Source of the DNA: Chthoniobacterales bacterium | GTDB lineage: Bacteria > Verrucomicrobiota > Verrucomicrobiia > Chthoniobacterales > UBA10450 | Reading direction: 5' to 3' | Length of the DNA stretch: 37,592 nt | NCBI GenBank assembly: GCA_013697365.1 | Contig: JACCXA010000250.1 | Location: forward strand, 1-37,592 | Part shown: in pieces, positions 8,511 through 16,420 of the stretch | Position numbering within the stretch: the first letter of the stretch is position 1 | Layout of the letters: each line of letters opens with the position of its first letter | The notes under the pieces: model-generated | The model's database searches: none | What the model saw: only the letters and a program-made list of their open reading frames with translations | What the model was told of the DNA's origin: nothing | Made by a program: the position numbers and the translations under genes

Positions 8511-9020
8511 TTACTGGCCTGAAATGGGAATGAATTCGACCTCCTCGGTCGGATAGGAGACTCGCAGCGAAGCGCCGGTCCCTGGATCTTTCCATTGCAG
8601 GGTCTCGCGCGAACGTGAGCGCACTCGGCGGACTGGTTCAGCGGAACTTTCCGGGTAAACGAGGCCTTCGTCGCTCGTGTTGTAGACGACGCGCGTGACA
8701 CCGTCCGGCACGAGCGTGCGCGGGACCACGTCCATGCTTTGCGGTGCCGCGGATGCAGCAGCTATAACAGGCGGATGAGTCTGGACCGGCTGGTCGACTT
8801 TCATACGGGCCAGGAGCAGGAAGGCCGCCGCCGCGGCCAGGCCAAGGCCCAGCCCGAACCAGTTCACCCGCGACTCCCGGCGCCGGGGCAACACCCCCGC
8901 GGTCTGCGTAGCCGTAGCCCGCTCCGCCAGCTCTCGCTCGACGCGCGCCAGCAACGTGGCAGAAGGCGCGGCCGGCCGCATTGCCTTCAGCTCGGCTTCC
9001 AGTTCGGAGAAATCATTCAT
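8511..9020 (-). CDS. single-pass membrane protein, candidate anti-sigma factor
   Basis: This 169-residue protein overlaps the end of the ECF sigma gene by 8 bases, the usual arrangement of an anti-sigma factor. It has a short acidic N-terminal cytoplasmic part (MNDFSELEAELKAMRP and a helical stretch to about residue 50). One transmembrane helix follows (about 54-72), then an exported C-terminal domain of about 95 residues. No zinc-binding HxxxCxxC motif is visible, so it is not a ZAS-type anti-sigma. The role is inferred from position and topology only. Confidence 0.7.
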   Translation of the reverse strand: MNDFSELEAELKAMRPAAPSATLLARVERELAERATATQTAGVLPRRRESRVNWFGLGLGLAAAAAFLLLARMKVDQPVQTHPPVIAAASAAPQSMDVVPRTLVPDGVTRVVYNTSDEGLVYPESSAEPVRRVRSRSRETLQWKDPGTGASLRVSYPTEEVEFIPISGQ

Positions 9021-9510
9021 GCGAGATCAAATTCTTTTTCAAAGCCGCCAAAGCATAGCGATAACGCGAGGCCGCCGTGTTTTGCGAAATGCTGAGGACG
9101 GTTCCGATGTCGGCAAAGGTCAGTTCGTTCCATATTTTCATGACGAGCACCTCACGTTGCTCGGCCGGCAGTTGATCGACCGCGGCGGCCAAGGCTTGCT
9201 GAGATTCTGTGATGGCGTCGAACTCGGGCGGCGCGACCGAATGCTCTGCGGCTGCGTAGGCGCTGGCTTCCCGGCGCGCGCGCCGGACGTCGCGCCGCAG
9301 AAGATCGAGCGCAGTTGAGCGCACGGTGGCGAAAAGGAGGGCGCGATTTTCGATTGGATGCTGCTTGCGCCAGAACTTAACGAACGCTTCCTGGACGATG
9401 TCTTCCGCATCCGCGATCGAGCGAACGAACTGGCGCGCAAAGAGAACGAGGCCGGGCGCGGCTTCTGCAAAACAGACTCTCCAATCTTCATGTGTGGCGA
9501 CATTCTCCAT
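9013..9510 (-). CDS. ECF-family RNA polymerase sigma factor
   Basis: This protein of 165 residues has the two ECF domains. Region 2 (about 15-80) includes ARQFVRSIADAEDIVQEAFVKFW, which contacts core polymerase and the -10 element. Region 4 (about 110-162) includes LPAEQREVLVMKIWNELTF and a helix-turn-helix for the -35 element. The ATG at 9510 is chosen because it gives a normal ECF N-terminus. A longer frame to 9618 would run into the upstream protease gene. It is coupled to the downstream membrane protein by an 8-base overlap. It lies 88 bases after the aspartyl protease gene, so a promoter, possibly self-recognised, may lie at 9511-9598. Confidence 0.92.
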   Translation of the reverse strand: MENVATHEDWRVCFAEAAPGLVLFARQFVRSIADAEDIVQEAFVKFWRKQHPIENRALLFATVRSTALDLLRRDVRRARREASAYAAAEHSVAPPEFDAITESQQALAAAVDQLPAEQREVLVMKIWNELTFADIGTVLSISQNTAASRYRYALAALKKNLISHE

Positions 9511-9598
9511 GACCTCTTTAGGGTCTTTGCTTACAGGACGCCGCCAACTGCGAGATTTGTCTATCTGCGGTGAACATTCTCGCGCAGGAACAGCGAGG

Positions 9599-10492
9599 TT
9601 ATTTCTTTCCAGCATCATTTCGGACGAGGCGGAGACGATTGTTTCGCTGATCGAAAGTGAGCGCGAAGCTCTCCAAAGATTTTGCGCCGATATTGGCGGC
9701 TTCTCCCAGGGCAGGAAACGTGATCGTCGGATCTGCGAACTCGTGGCTTCCCAGGCGAATGGATTCTTTCAGGCGCGCCTGCCTGATCTCGACATCACCA
9801 CTCAAGCTGCGTGCTTTCCCGACGACCGTAGCTTCCGAGGCCAGGTCGAGTTTTTCGACCAGGGCCATCGGCAAAACAAAAGCGCCGATTGAGTTCCCGG
9901 AATCGAGGTGCGCGCTCATCCTCATCGCGCCGACAAAGAGATCGACCGTCGGAACGCCTCCTTCATTTTTGTAATCGAGAATCGCCTTTCCATCCGCCTC
10001 CGGCAGCTCGCCACGATCAAGCCGAACCACCTTCCCCGGAAAATCCAGCGTGACGAGGTAGCCGGCAAAAAGTTGCAGACCGATGATGCCGTCCATGGTG
10101 GCGGAGCGGGGCGAGGCCTTGTAGTTCCGCGACCCGGCGGACACATCGGAAAAACGCAGGCCCGCGAGTTCAATCGATTCCAGGCGAACCATCTGCATGC
10201 GTTGAGGACCGCGGCCGGAACCATCCGACGCCTGGACGTCGCCCGCCGGTTTGATTCCCAGTTTTTCGGCGACTGCGGAGTCGAGCCGCGCCTGCCCTTG
10301 CGCTCCGGTATCGATTCCAAAGAGAAACGGACCTTTGCCGTTCACCATCACTTCGACGGCCGGCATCGTTCCGATGAAACGCATTGGCACTTCGACTCGA
10401 GCAGCCGGAGCGGCGGCACGCTGTGCAGGGATGGTCAGCGCAGTAGCCAGAGCCAGCGCGGCCACCAGAAAAGCTTTCAAGAATTGACGCAT
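9599..10492 (-). CDS. periplasmic retropepsin-like aspartyl protease
   Basis: The protein has 297 residues from the ATG at 10492, where a signal peptide begins (MRQFLKAFLVAALALATAL). It carries two Asp motifs in one chain: F-G-I-D-T-G-A at residues 58-64 and H-L-D-S-G-N at 195-200. Each lies in a repeat resembling bacterial aspartyl-protease (retropepsin/pepsin-like) domains. IIGLQLF (136-142) is a family-typical strand after the first lobe. It is probably exported. It precedes the ECF sigma gene on the same strand, so a link to sigma-factor control is possible but unproven. It diverges from the gene at 10603. Confidence 0.82.
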   Translation of the reverse strand: MRQFLKAFLVAALALATALTIPAQRAAAPAARVEVPMRFIGTMPAVEVMVNGKGPFLFGIDTGAQGQARLDSAVAEKLGIKPAGDVQASDGSGRGPQRMQMVRLESIELAGLRFSDVSAGSRNYKASPRSATMDGIIGLQLFAGYLVTLDFPGKVVRLDRGELPEADGKAILDYKNEGGVPTVDLFVGAMRMSAHLDSGNSIGAFVLPMALVEKLDLASEATVVGKARSLSGDVEIRQARLKESIRLGSHEFADPTITFPALGEAANIGAKSLESFALTFDQRNNRLRLVRNDAGKK

Positions 10493-10602
10493 AAAGTGGT
10501 GTCCGCGGACCGGCATACTCCAGCGAGCAAAGCCGAGGCGATGCTGACAGGCGGCCATCCGGGCTTTAGTGTGCAGACGCCGCCAAAGGACGGTTTTGTT
10601 TA

Positions 10603-11490
10603 ATGAAAAGAATTCTTTCCTGCTTTTTCCTCGCCGCGGCCAGTGTTCCTGGCCTGGCGCAGGGAGATCCCGCTCAGGAAGCGGCGCGCCTGATGGTGGA
10701 ACAGGAAGGAAAGTTTCTCCAGATGAGTCTGGAACAAGGAACGCGCGCGGCCTTCCTCCATTTTCTGGCGGACAACGCGATTGTCTTCCAACCCGGGCCG
10801 GTCAACGGCAAGCAGGCGTGGAGCAAGCGCCCGGAACACGCGATCTCGTTATCCTGGAAGCCACTCCTCGCGGTCATGGCGCGGAGCGCGGACCTCGGAT
10901 ACACGACGGGCCCGGCGGAATGGAGGAAATCGAAAGAAGATGAGAAGCCTGTCGGCTACGGCGAGTTCATCTCCATCTGGCGGAAGCAACCGGACGGCAC
11001 ATGGAAAGCCGCTCTGGACGTCGGCGGCGAGGTCCCCGGCCCGGCGAAATTCGAGGAACCTCCGCAGCTCGTGTTTTCTTTTAGTCCTGATCCTCCGGCC
11101 ACGGCCGGCGCGCCGGTGTCGCCGTTCAAAAAGCTGCGCGAGACCGAAACCAAATTCATGGCTGCGTCGAAATCGGATTCGACGGCGGCACTAGTCGCGT
11201 CGAGCAGCCCGGCGATCCGTGTCATTCGCGAAGGAGTATTTCCTGCGCTGGGCAAAGAGGCGGCGGGCCTGATGTTAAGCGTCCGGCGCGGAAAGCTCTC
11301 GATGGAACGAATGGGCGGCGGAGTCAGCACGGCAGGGGATCTTGCTTACAGCTACGGCAAATACACGCTCGTAAATCCGCAGAACATCGAGCGCGGTCAT
11401 TACCTGCAAATTTGGCGGGCCGACAAGTTCGGCTGGTGGCAGATCGCGCTCGACTACCAGGCGCCGTTGCCGGTGGAGGAGAAGAAGTGA
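10603..11490 (+). CDS. secreted protein with two NTF2-like (DUF4440/SnoaL) domains
   Basis: The protein has 295 residues with a signal peptide (MKRILSCFFLAAASVPGLAQ). Two similar halves follow, about 25-147 and 165-290. Each ends in an aromatic pattern, I-W-R-K-Q-P-D-G-T-W-K in the first and I-W-R-A-D-K-F-G-W-W-Q in the second. That pattern is typical of the last strands of DUF4440/SnoaL-like cone-shaped domains. Such domains bind small ligands or act as scaffolds; no catalytic role can be assigned. It is transcribed alone and ends 84 bases from the ftsZ stop, converging with the dcw cluster. Confidence 0.75.
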   Translation: MKRILSCFFLAAASVPGLAQGDPAQEAARLMVEQEGKFLQMSLEQGTRAAFLHFLADNAIVFQPGPVNGKQAWSKRPEHAISLSWKPLLAVMARSADLGYTTGPAEWRKSKEDEKPVGYGEFISIWRKQPDGTWKAALDVGGEVPGPAKFEEPPQLVFSFSPDPPATAGAPVSPFKKLRETETKFMAASKSDSTAALVASSSPAIRVIREGVFPALGKEAAGLMLSVRRGKLSMERMGGGVSTAGDLAYSYGKYTLVNPQNIERGHYLQIWRADKFGWWQIALDYQAPLPVEEKK

Positions 11491-11574
11491 GGGACTCTCG
11501 CAGGGGCAGCTGACGAGTTTTCCTTTTCGCGCCCTACCCTCGAGACGCGGGCAACAACAAAGGCGCCGGCCGTT

Positions 11575-13128
11575 TCATTTCACGCGGACGTTTTTGCGCA
11601 GAAACGTTGGGACGTCGAGATCCTGGCCTTCGACGATTGTCGGCTCGCTTTTTTCGAAGCGGCCACGAGTGACTGACTCGAACTGCAGGACTTCCTGCTT
11701 CGCTACACTATTCTCCGCCGGCTTGGGCTCCTTGAGCGGCGTCGTTTTCTTCCTAGGCAAAATGACGCGCGGCTGCTGCGGCTCGGGCTCCCGGACTTGC
11801 TCCACGATTTGGGGCATGGCCGCGGGCTCTGGCACCTCCGCGATGTCGCCAATCGAATCCGTTTCCTCGGACGGTGTCTCGTCCGCCAGCTCGGGCTGGT
11901 TCAGCGTCGCTTCAATCATCTGCAACGGACGTACCAGCGGAGGCGGCTCCGCCGATTCGGCTTCAGGCACAAACTTTCCCGGCTCGTCCGGCGATGGCGA
12001 CGGTTCTGCTTCCGGCGCGGTGTCCGCTTCGACAGCTGGTTGCGATTCGAGTTCCGGTGCCGGCGACCGTTTTGTCTCCGGGCCTGCTTGCGGTGAAGGA
12101 ACGGGAGCAGCAGAGGGACGTTCGAAAACCGGCTTCGACACGACCGCCCCATCCGCGGCCAGCGAGCTGATGATCGTGACCGACAAGCGGTTGCCCATTC
12201 GTCCATCGACTACGGTGCCAAAGAGAATCTGCGTGTCGTCGCTGATGTGCCGGTTCAACTCCTGCATCAGGATTTCGACTTCGGAGAGCGTCATCCCCGG
12301 ACCGCCTGCGACCTGCACCAGAACGCTCGTCGCATCGGACAACATTCGACCGCGATCCATGAGCGGATTCTTTAAAGCCTGGGTAAGGGCGTCGTGCGGG
12401 CGGTTGTCGGAATCCGATTCGCCGTAGCCGAAAAGGCAACGCGAATTCGAATTGCGTAAAGCCGCGAGGAGGTCGTCGAACCCGATCCGGATCAGGCCTG
12501 GGCGCTGGATGAGGCTGATAATCGAACGCACGCTTTGGCTAATCGTCACATCCGCGGCCGCGAAGGCCTGATGAATTCCGGCTTTCGGCGCGACGATGTC
12601 GCCCATCAGATCGTTCTCGAAGCAGATCACCGCGCTCGAAATTTTCTGCAACTCAAGAAGCGCTTCCTGCGCCTGGGCGGCGCGCCGTTTTCCTTCAAAG
12701 GCAAAGGGCATCGTGGCAAAAGTAATCACGAGCGCGCCTGTCTCACGGGCCAGCTCCGCCACGACCGGCGCTGCGCCGGACCCGGTCCCGCCGCCGAGCC
12801 CGGTGCAGAGAAAAATCAGACGCGCTTCGCCACACGCAGTTCGCAATTCATCACCTGCTTCAGTCGCAGCGTCTAAGCCGAGCTGCGGATCGCCACCCGT
12901 CCCTAGGCCGCGCGTCACGCCGCGGCCAAGTTGCACCTTGCTCGCCGCCACGGAACTGGCGAGCGATTGCACATCCGTGTTGGCTGCGATCAAGTCTCCT
13001 TTGTCGAGCCCGTCGAGCACCATCCGATCTAGCGCGTTGGAGCCAGCGCCCCCAATTCCGATGACTTTGATCGGGATGATCTCTTCCTCGCGTTCCGGTA
13101 GACTGTAGTTGCGGCTTAGTTGGATCAT
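11575..13128 (-). CDS. ftsZ: cell division GTPase FtsZ (divergent T7 loop)
   Basis: This tubulin-like GTPase forms the Z-ring. From the ATG at 13128, preceded by AAGGAGT eight bases away, it has 517 residues. Visible are the nucleotide-binding KVIGIGGAGSNA (21-32), the tubulin signature GGGTGSG (112-118; Ser replaces the commoner Thr) and PFAFEGKRR (141-149). A roughly 170-residue Pro/Glu-rich linker leads to the C-terminal peptide LDVPTFLRK (504-512), which binds FtsA and other partners. The T7 synergy loop reads GLIRIGFDDL (211-220). The canonical Asn and first Asp of NxDxxD are Arg and Gly, and only the last Asp (219) is kept. It is the last gene of the dcw cluster, 13 bases after ftsA. 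Confidence 0.97.
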   Translation of the reverse strand: MIQLSRNYSLPEREEEIIPIKVIGIGGAGSNALDRMVLDGLDKGDLIAANTDVQSLASSVAASKVQLGRGVTRGLGTGGDPQLGLDAATEAGDELRTACGEARLIFLCTGLGGGTGSGAAPVVAELARETGALVITFATMPFAFEGKRRAAQAQEALLELQKISSAVICFENDLMGDIVAPKAGIHQAFAAADVTISQSVRSIISLIQRPGLIRIGFDDLLAALRNSNSRCLFGYGESDSDNRPHDALTQALKNPLMDRGRMLSDATSVLVQVAGGPGMTLSEVEILMQELNRHISDDTQILFGTVVDGRMGNRLSVTIISSLAADGAVVSKPVFERPSAAPVPSPQAGPETKRSPAPELESQPAVEADTAPEAEPSPSPDEPGKFVPEAESAEPPPLVRPLQMIEATLNQPELADETPSEETDSIGDIAEVPEPAAMPQIVEQVREPEPQQPRVILPRKKTTPLKEPKPAENSVAKQEVLQFESVTRGRFEKSEPTIVEGQDLDVPTFLRKNVRVK

Positions 13129-13141
13129 AACTTTTACTCCT

Positions 13142-14353
13142 TCATCGCATTCCGCTGAAGATCTTGCCGAAGATGCGGCGGATGCCACCAGTGGGCCGTC
13201 GATCCACCTGCACTGCCTGCGCATATTTGATTAGTCCGATTGCGGCGGAGAATTGCGGATTCTCAAACGCGCTCGTTAGACCGGACATGGTCTGGGCATG
13301 TGCCACCCGCGCGGGCAGCTCGAAGACTTCCTCGGCCAGATGGTCGATGCCTTTGAGGTGGCTGCAGCCGCCCGTGATAAAAATCCCCTCCCCGATGTAG
13401 TTGATGAAGGGCTCTTCCTCGAGCTTTCGCTTCAAGAGTTCGAACGTCTCCCGCAGCCGGAGGTGGATGATGGTATTAAGCGTCTCGCGTTCTATTTCCT
13501 TCCCGGCAAAACCGGAATCGTCCTTCAACTGCACCGTCTCACCCGGCAGACAATTCCCGAGTGTGACCGCGCCTTCTTCGACCTTAAGTTTCTCGGCTCG
13601 CGTCATCGGAATCCGCAAACCCATCGAGATGTCGTTTGTGATGTGATCGCCCCCGACGCCAAGGACGCCGCTCTGTTTCACCGCCCCATCTACATACAAA
13701 ATGTAATCGGTCGTCCCACCTCCAATATCGATCACGAGCGCGCCCAGACTTTTCTGGTGCGGCGTGAGCACGACCTGCGCGGCGGCCAGCGCAGTAAAGA
13801 CGACGTCTTCGACATCGAGCGGCAATTCCTTCACGCACCGAATCGTATTTTGAATGCGCGTCCGCACCCCGTGGATGATGTGAAAGTCCGCTTCGAGCCG
13901 TTCGCCCAACATCCCGACCGGGTTCAAGACACCGTCCTGCCCATCGACGTGATAATGCTGGATGATCGAATGCAGAAACGCGTTTTGCGACGGGATGCTG
14001 ACCTCGCGCGCGTTGGTCTTAACGTCTTCAATGTCCTGCTCGTCGATTTCATCGCGGTCTTCCGGTAGCGAGACGGAGCCGCGGTTATTGAAGCTCTGGA
14101 TGTGCGCGCCAGCCACACCGACGTAAACGCTGCGAATCATCACATCGCTTTTTGTTTCCGCATCGACCACGGCTTCGTGCACGCACTTCATCGCCGTCTC
14201 GAAATCGACGATTTCGCCTTTCCGAACGCCCCGCGACGGGGCCTGCCCGACCCCCAGGATCTTGATCGTTCCGTCCGGCCTCCCCTCGCCCACCACAACA
14301 CAAATCTTGGAGGTTCCGATCTCCAAACCCACCATTAAATCACTGCTCGCCAT
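13142..14353 (-). CDS. ftsA: cell division protein FtsA
   Basis: This actin-like ATPase anchors FtsZ to the membrane. The protein has 403 residues with an N-terminal phosphate-1 motif (VGLEIGTSKICVVVGE), a phosphate-2 motif (ALVIDIGGGTTDYI) and a later GGCSHLKGI. The C-terminal end GGIRRIFGKIFSGMR is a basic amphipathic helix, the expected membrane-targeting sequence. It starts 3 bases after the ftsQ stop and is followed at 13 bases by ftsZ. All expected subdomains appear present and the length is normal. Confidence 0.97.
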   Translation of the reverse strand: MASSDLMVGLEIGTSKICVVVGEGRPDGTIKILGVGQAPSRGVRKGEIVDFETAMKCVHEAVVDAETKSDVMIRSVYVGVAGAHIQSFNNRGSVSLPEDRDEIDEQDIEDVKTNAREVSIPSQNAFLHSIIQHYHVDGQDGVLNPVGMLGERLEADFHIIHGVRTRIQNTIRCVKELPLDVEDVVFTALAAAQVVLTPHQKSLGALVIDIGGGTTDYILYVDGAVKQSGVLGVGGDHITNDISMGLRIPMTRAEKLKVEEGAVTLGNCLPGETVQLKDDSGFAGKEIERETLNTIIHLRLRETFELLKRKLEEEPFINYIGEGIFITGGCSHLKGIDHLAEEVFELPARVAHAQTMSGLTSAFENPQFSAAIGLIKYAQAVQVDRRPTGGIRRIFGKIFSGMR

Positions 14354-14356
14354 GTC

Positions 14357-15445
14357 CTAGTTCTTCCTTCCCCGTTCCACCGGCATCGCCTTGCGAATCT
14401 TCGGCGCCGATGCGGTTGATCTTCCTTTGGGCAAGGCCGGTGCGGGCTCTGGTTTCATTCCCGGATGCACTGGCGTCGCTTTCAAAATCTTCGGCTCTTC
14501 CCCTTCCGGATCGATCGTCTCGTTAATGATCTCCGCGGCCGACTTTGCGAAGGTCACGGGAATGTTCCGCTGCACGAGAAGGTTCACAGTTTCGAGCTCA
14601 CGCTTTGAGTCGTCCGAGTAGACCAGGAATTGCTCGAGGCGCTGCAACTGAGCATCCAGATTGTCGAAGCCGAAGGTGACACGGGTGTGATTCTTATCCG
14701 TCACGAGCAGGCAATAACCTTTTGAGACATCGATCTCGCGCACCTGGAACCGCGTCTGCATAAAGCTGCGCGTGCTCAGTCGCAGCAACTCGAGCTCGGC
14801 CTTCGCCTCAAAAGAATCAACGACCTTGCCGGCCGTGAGCGATTCGTTCGCACAGCCGGCGATGACCGGGAGGCCGAGATATTCGGGGAGCAATTTCTTT
14901 TCTTTCATGAGCACACCACGCGCATCGACCAGAAACGCAGCTTCGGACGCAAACGGATCGCTCATCTCCTTCTCGGTCGTAATCCACGCCACCGGCTTGC
15001 GTTCGGTGATTCGAATGTCGATCGCCCCCGGCATGTTCCGCACCACCTGGACTTCGTCGACCTGCGGCAACTGCTGCAACTGCTGATGCACGCGCGCGAG
15101 ATCCACGCTGAAGATGTTTGCCCCTTCCCGCAGCTCCGCGGCTTGTAGCACTTGCTCACGCTGCAAGGAGCCGTCGGTCCGCACCTCGATCTTACTCAGA
15201 CGGTAATCGGGGTTTTCAAAAAAGAGCCGTTTCGCTCCGAAGCGCACGCCGTAAACAATTCCCCCCAGCACCAGGATGCTGAGCAGGACTTTCGAGGTCA
15301 CGACCACAATGCGTTTGTTGCGATGCTGCGTCGCCGTTTGCGACCGCACTTTCACATCCAGCAAATGCTGCTGGCGGCGCTGGCGCGTGTTCGAGACCCG
15401 CTGATTCCGAGCGCGTGGCCGCTCCTTCACGATCACGCGACTCAT
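14357..15445 (-). CDS. ftsQ: cell division protein FtsQ
   Basis: This bitopic divisome protein links early and late division proteins. The ATG at 15445 overlaps the ddl stop (ATGA) and has AAGGAG eight bases upstream, which decides it against an upstream in-frame start inside ddl. In order: a very basic cytoplasmic N-terminus of about 45 residues, one transmembrane helix (VVVTSKVLLSILVLGGIVYG), a POTRA domain starting YRLSKIEVRT, and the FtsQ beta domain. An extended Pro/Lys-rich tail ends the protein and holds two similar short units, K-I-L-K-A-T-P-V and K-I-R-K-A-M-P-V. The tail is longer than in the E. coli protein and its purpose is unknown. Confidence 0.93.
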   Translation of the reverse strand: MSRVIVKERPRARNQRVSNTRQRRQQHLLDVKVRSQTATQHRNKRIVVVTSKVLLSILVLGGIVYGVRFGAKRLFFENPDYRLSKIEVRTDGSLQREQVLQAAELREGANIFSVDLARVHQQLQQLPQVDEVQVVRNMPGAIDIRITERKPVAWITTEKEMSDPFASEAAFLVDARGVLMKEKKLLPEYLGLPVIAGCANESLTAGKVVDSFEAKAELELLRLSTRSFMQTRFQVREIDVSKGYCLLVTDKNHTRVTFGFDNLDAQLQRLEQFLVYSDDSKRELETVNLLVQRNIPVTFAKSAAEIINETIDPEGEEPKILKATPVHPGMKPEPAPALPKGRSTASAPKIRKAMPVERGRKN

Positions 15446-16371
15446 CCGCACCGGCTCCTTCTCGCAGCCGCGGAAAGCTCGATGATGCGGGCGCACAATT
15501 GTGGATAGCTGATTCCGGCCGCCGCCGCCGCCTCAGGCAGCAGACTCGCTTCCGTCATCCCTGGGATAGTGTTGATTTCAAGCACGGTCGAAGCACCCGC
15601 TTCCGGGAGCAGGATGTCGACCCGGGCGTAGACTTTCAGACCCAGCGAACGATAGGCGCGCAGCGCGAGGTCCTGGATTTCGCGCGTCTGTTTCTGCGGA
15701 ATGGGTGCCGGACAGATATGCTGCGCAGCGCCGCCTGCGCTCGGATTAAGAAACGGATACTTGTTCGCAAAATCGTAGAAACCGCCTTTCGGGATGATCT
15801 CGAGAATGGGCAGGACGTGCTCCCCGAGAACGCCGATCGTGAGTTCACGCGCCGGGATAAATTTTTCGACCAGCAATCGTTCGTCGTAACGGGAACCGTC
15901 CGTCAACGCCCGCTCCAGTTCTGCTTCGTCCTTTACGATGTAGACTCCCACGGTCGAGCCCTCCCGCGGCGCCTTGATGACAAAGGGCAACGACATGGAA
16001 GGCCGGTGCCCCGCGGAAATGATTTCCCATTCGGGCGTCGTGACGAAGTGTTCGTCGAACTTCTTTTTTGACTCGATCTTATCGAAAGCAATGCGGCTCT
16101 CCGCCACTCCATCACCGGTGTAAGCGACACCGCGCTCTTCCAGGATCTCCTGCACCTGGCCGTCTTCTCCGAAAGTGCCGTGAATCGCGAGGAAGGCGAT
16201 CTCTGTGCCGGCCGGTAGCTCGAAGTCAGGCCCGCGGACGTCGACTCCAGTCACCTCCGCGCCTAACGAGCGCAAGGCGTTCTCGACCCCGGCGCCGGTC
16301 GCAAGTGAAACGTCGCGCTCCGAGCCGGAGCCGCCCTTCAACACCGCGATATGTTTGCCTTCGAGATTCAT
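15442..16371 (-). CDS. ddl: D-alanine--D-alanine ligase
   Basis: Ddl joins two D-Ala with ATP in the cytoplasm to supply MurF. The ATP-grasp fold motifs are visible: an N-terminal glycine-rich VLKGGSGSERDVS, AIHGTFGEDGQVQ, the ATP-binding VIKAPREGSTVGV, the FYDFANKY stretch with Tyr as in D-Ala-D-Ala enzymes, and ARVDILL with the metal-binding EINTIPGMT. ATG at 16371 gives 309 residues and fits the family; an ATG four codons upstream is possible. It overlaps ftsQ by 4 bases. Between it and the upstream murC-murB gene lie 49 bases with a small hairpin. Confidence 0.96.
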   Translation of the reverse strand: MNLEGKHIAVLKGGSGSERDVSLATGAGVENALRSLGAEVTGVDVRGPDFELPAGTEIAFLAIHGTFGEDGQVQEILEERGVAYTGDGVAESRIAFDKIESKKKFDEHFVTTPEWEIISAGHRPSMSLPFVIKAPREGSTVGVYIVKDEAELERALTDGSRYDERLLVEKFIPARELTIGVLGEHVLPILEIIPKGGFYDFANKYPFLNPSAGGAAQHICPAPIPQKQTREIQDLALRAYRSLGLKVYARVDILLPEAGASTVLEINTIPGMTEASLLPEAAAAAGISYPQLCARIIELSAAARRSRCG

Positions 16372-16382
16372 AACTCTACCCA

Positions 16383-16401
16383 CCGAGCGCGCTCCGCTCG
16401 G
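16383..16401. other. short hairpin between murC-murB and ddl
   Basis: CCGAGCG and CGCTCGG form a perfect 7-bp stem around a 5-base loop in the 49-base spacer upstream of ddl. No T-run follows on the minus strand, so it is not a canonical terminator. It could modestly affect ddl translation or mRNA processing. Confidence 0.35.
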
Positions 16402-16420
16402 AATGATCGTTGGCTGTAAC

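Noticed and set aside
11491..11574. Rho-independent terminator between the NTF2-like gene and ftsZ
   Set aside because: No convincing GC stem followed by a T-run could be found on either strand.
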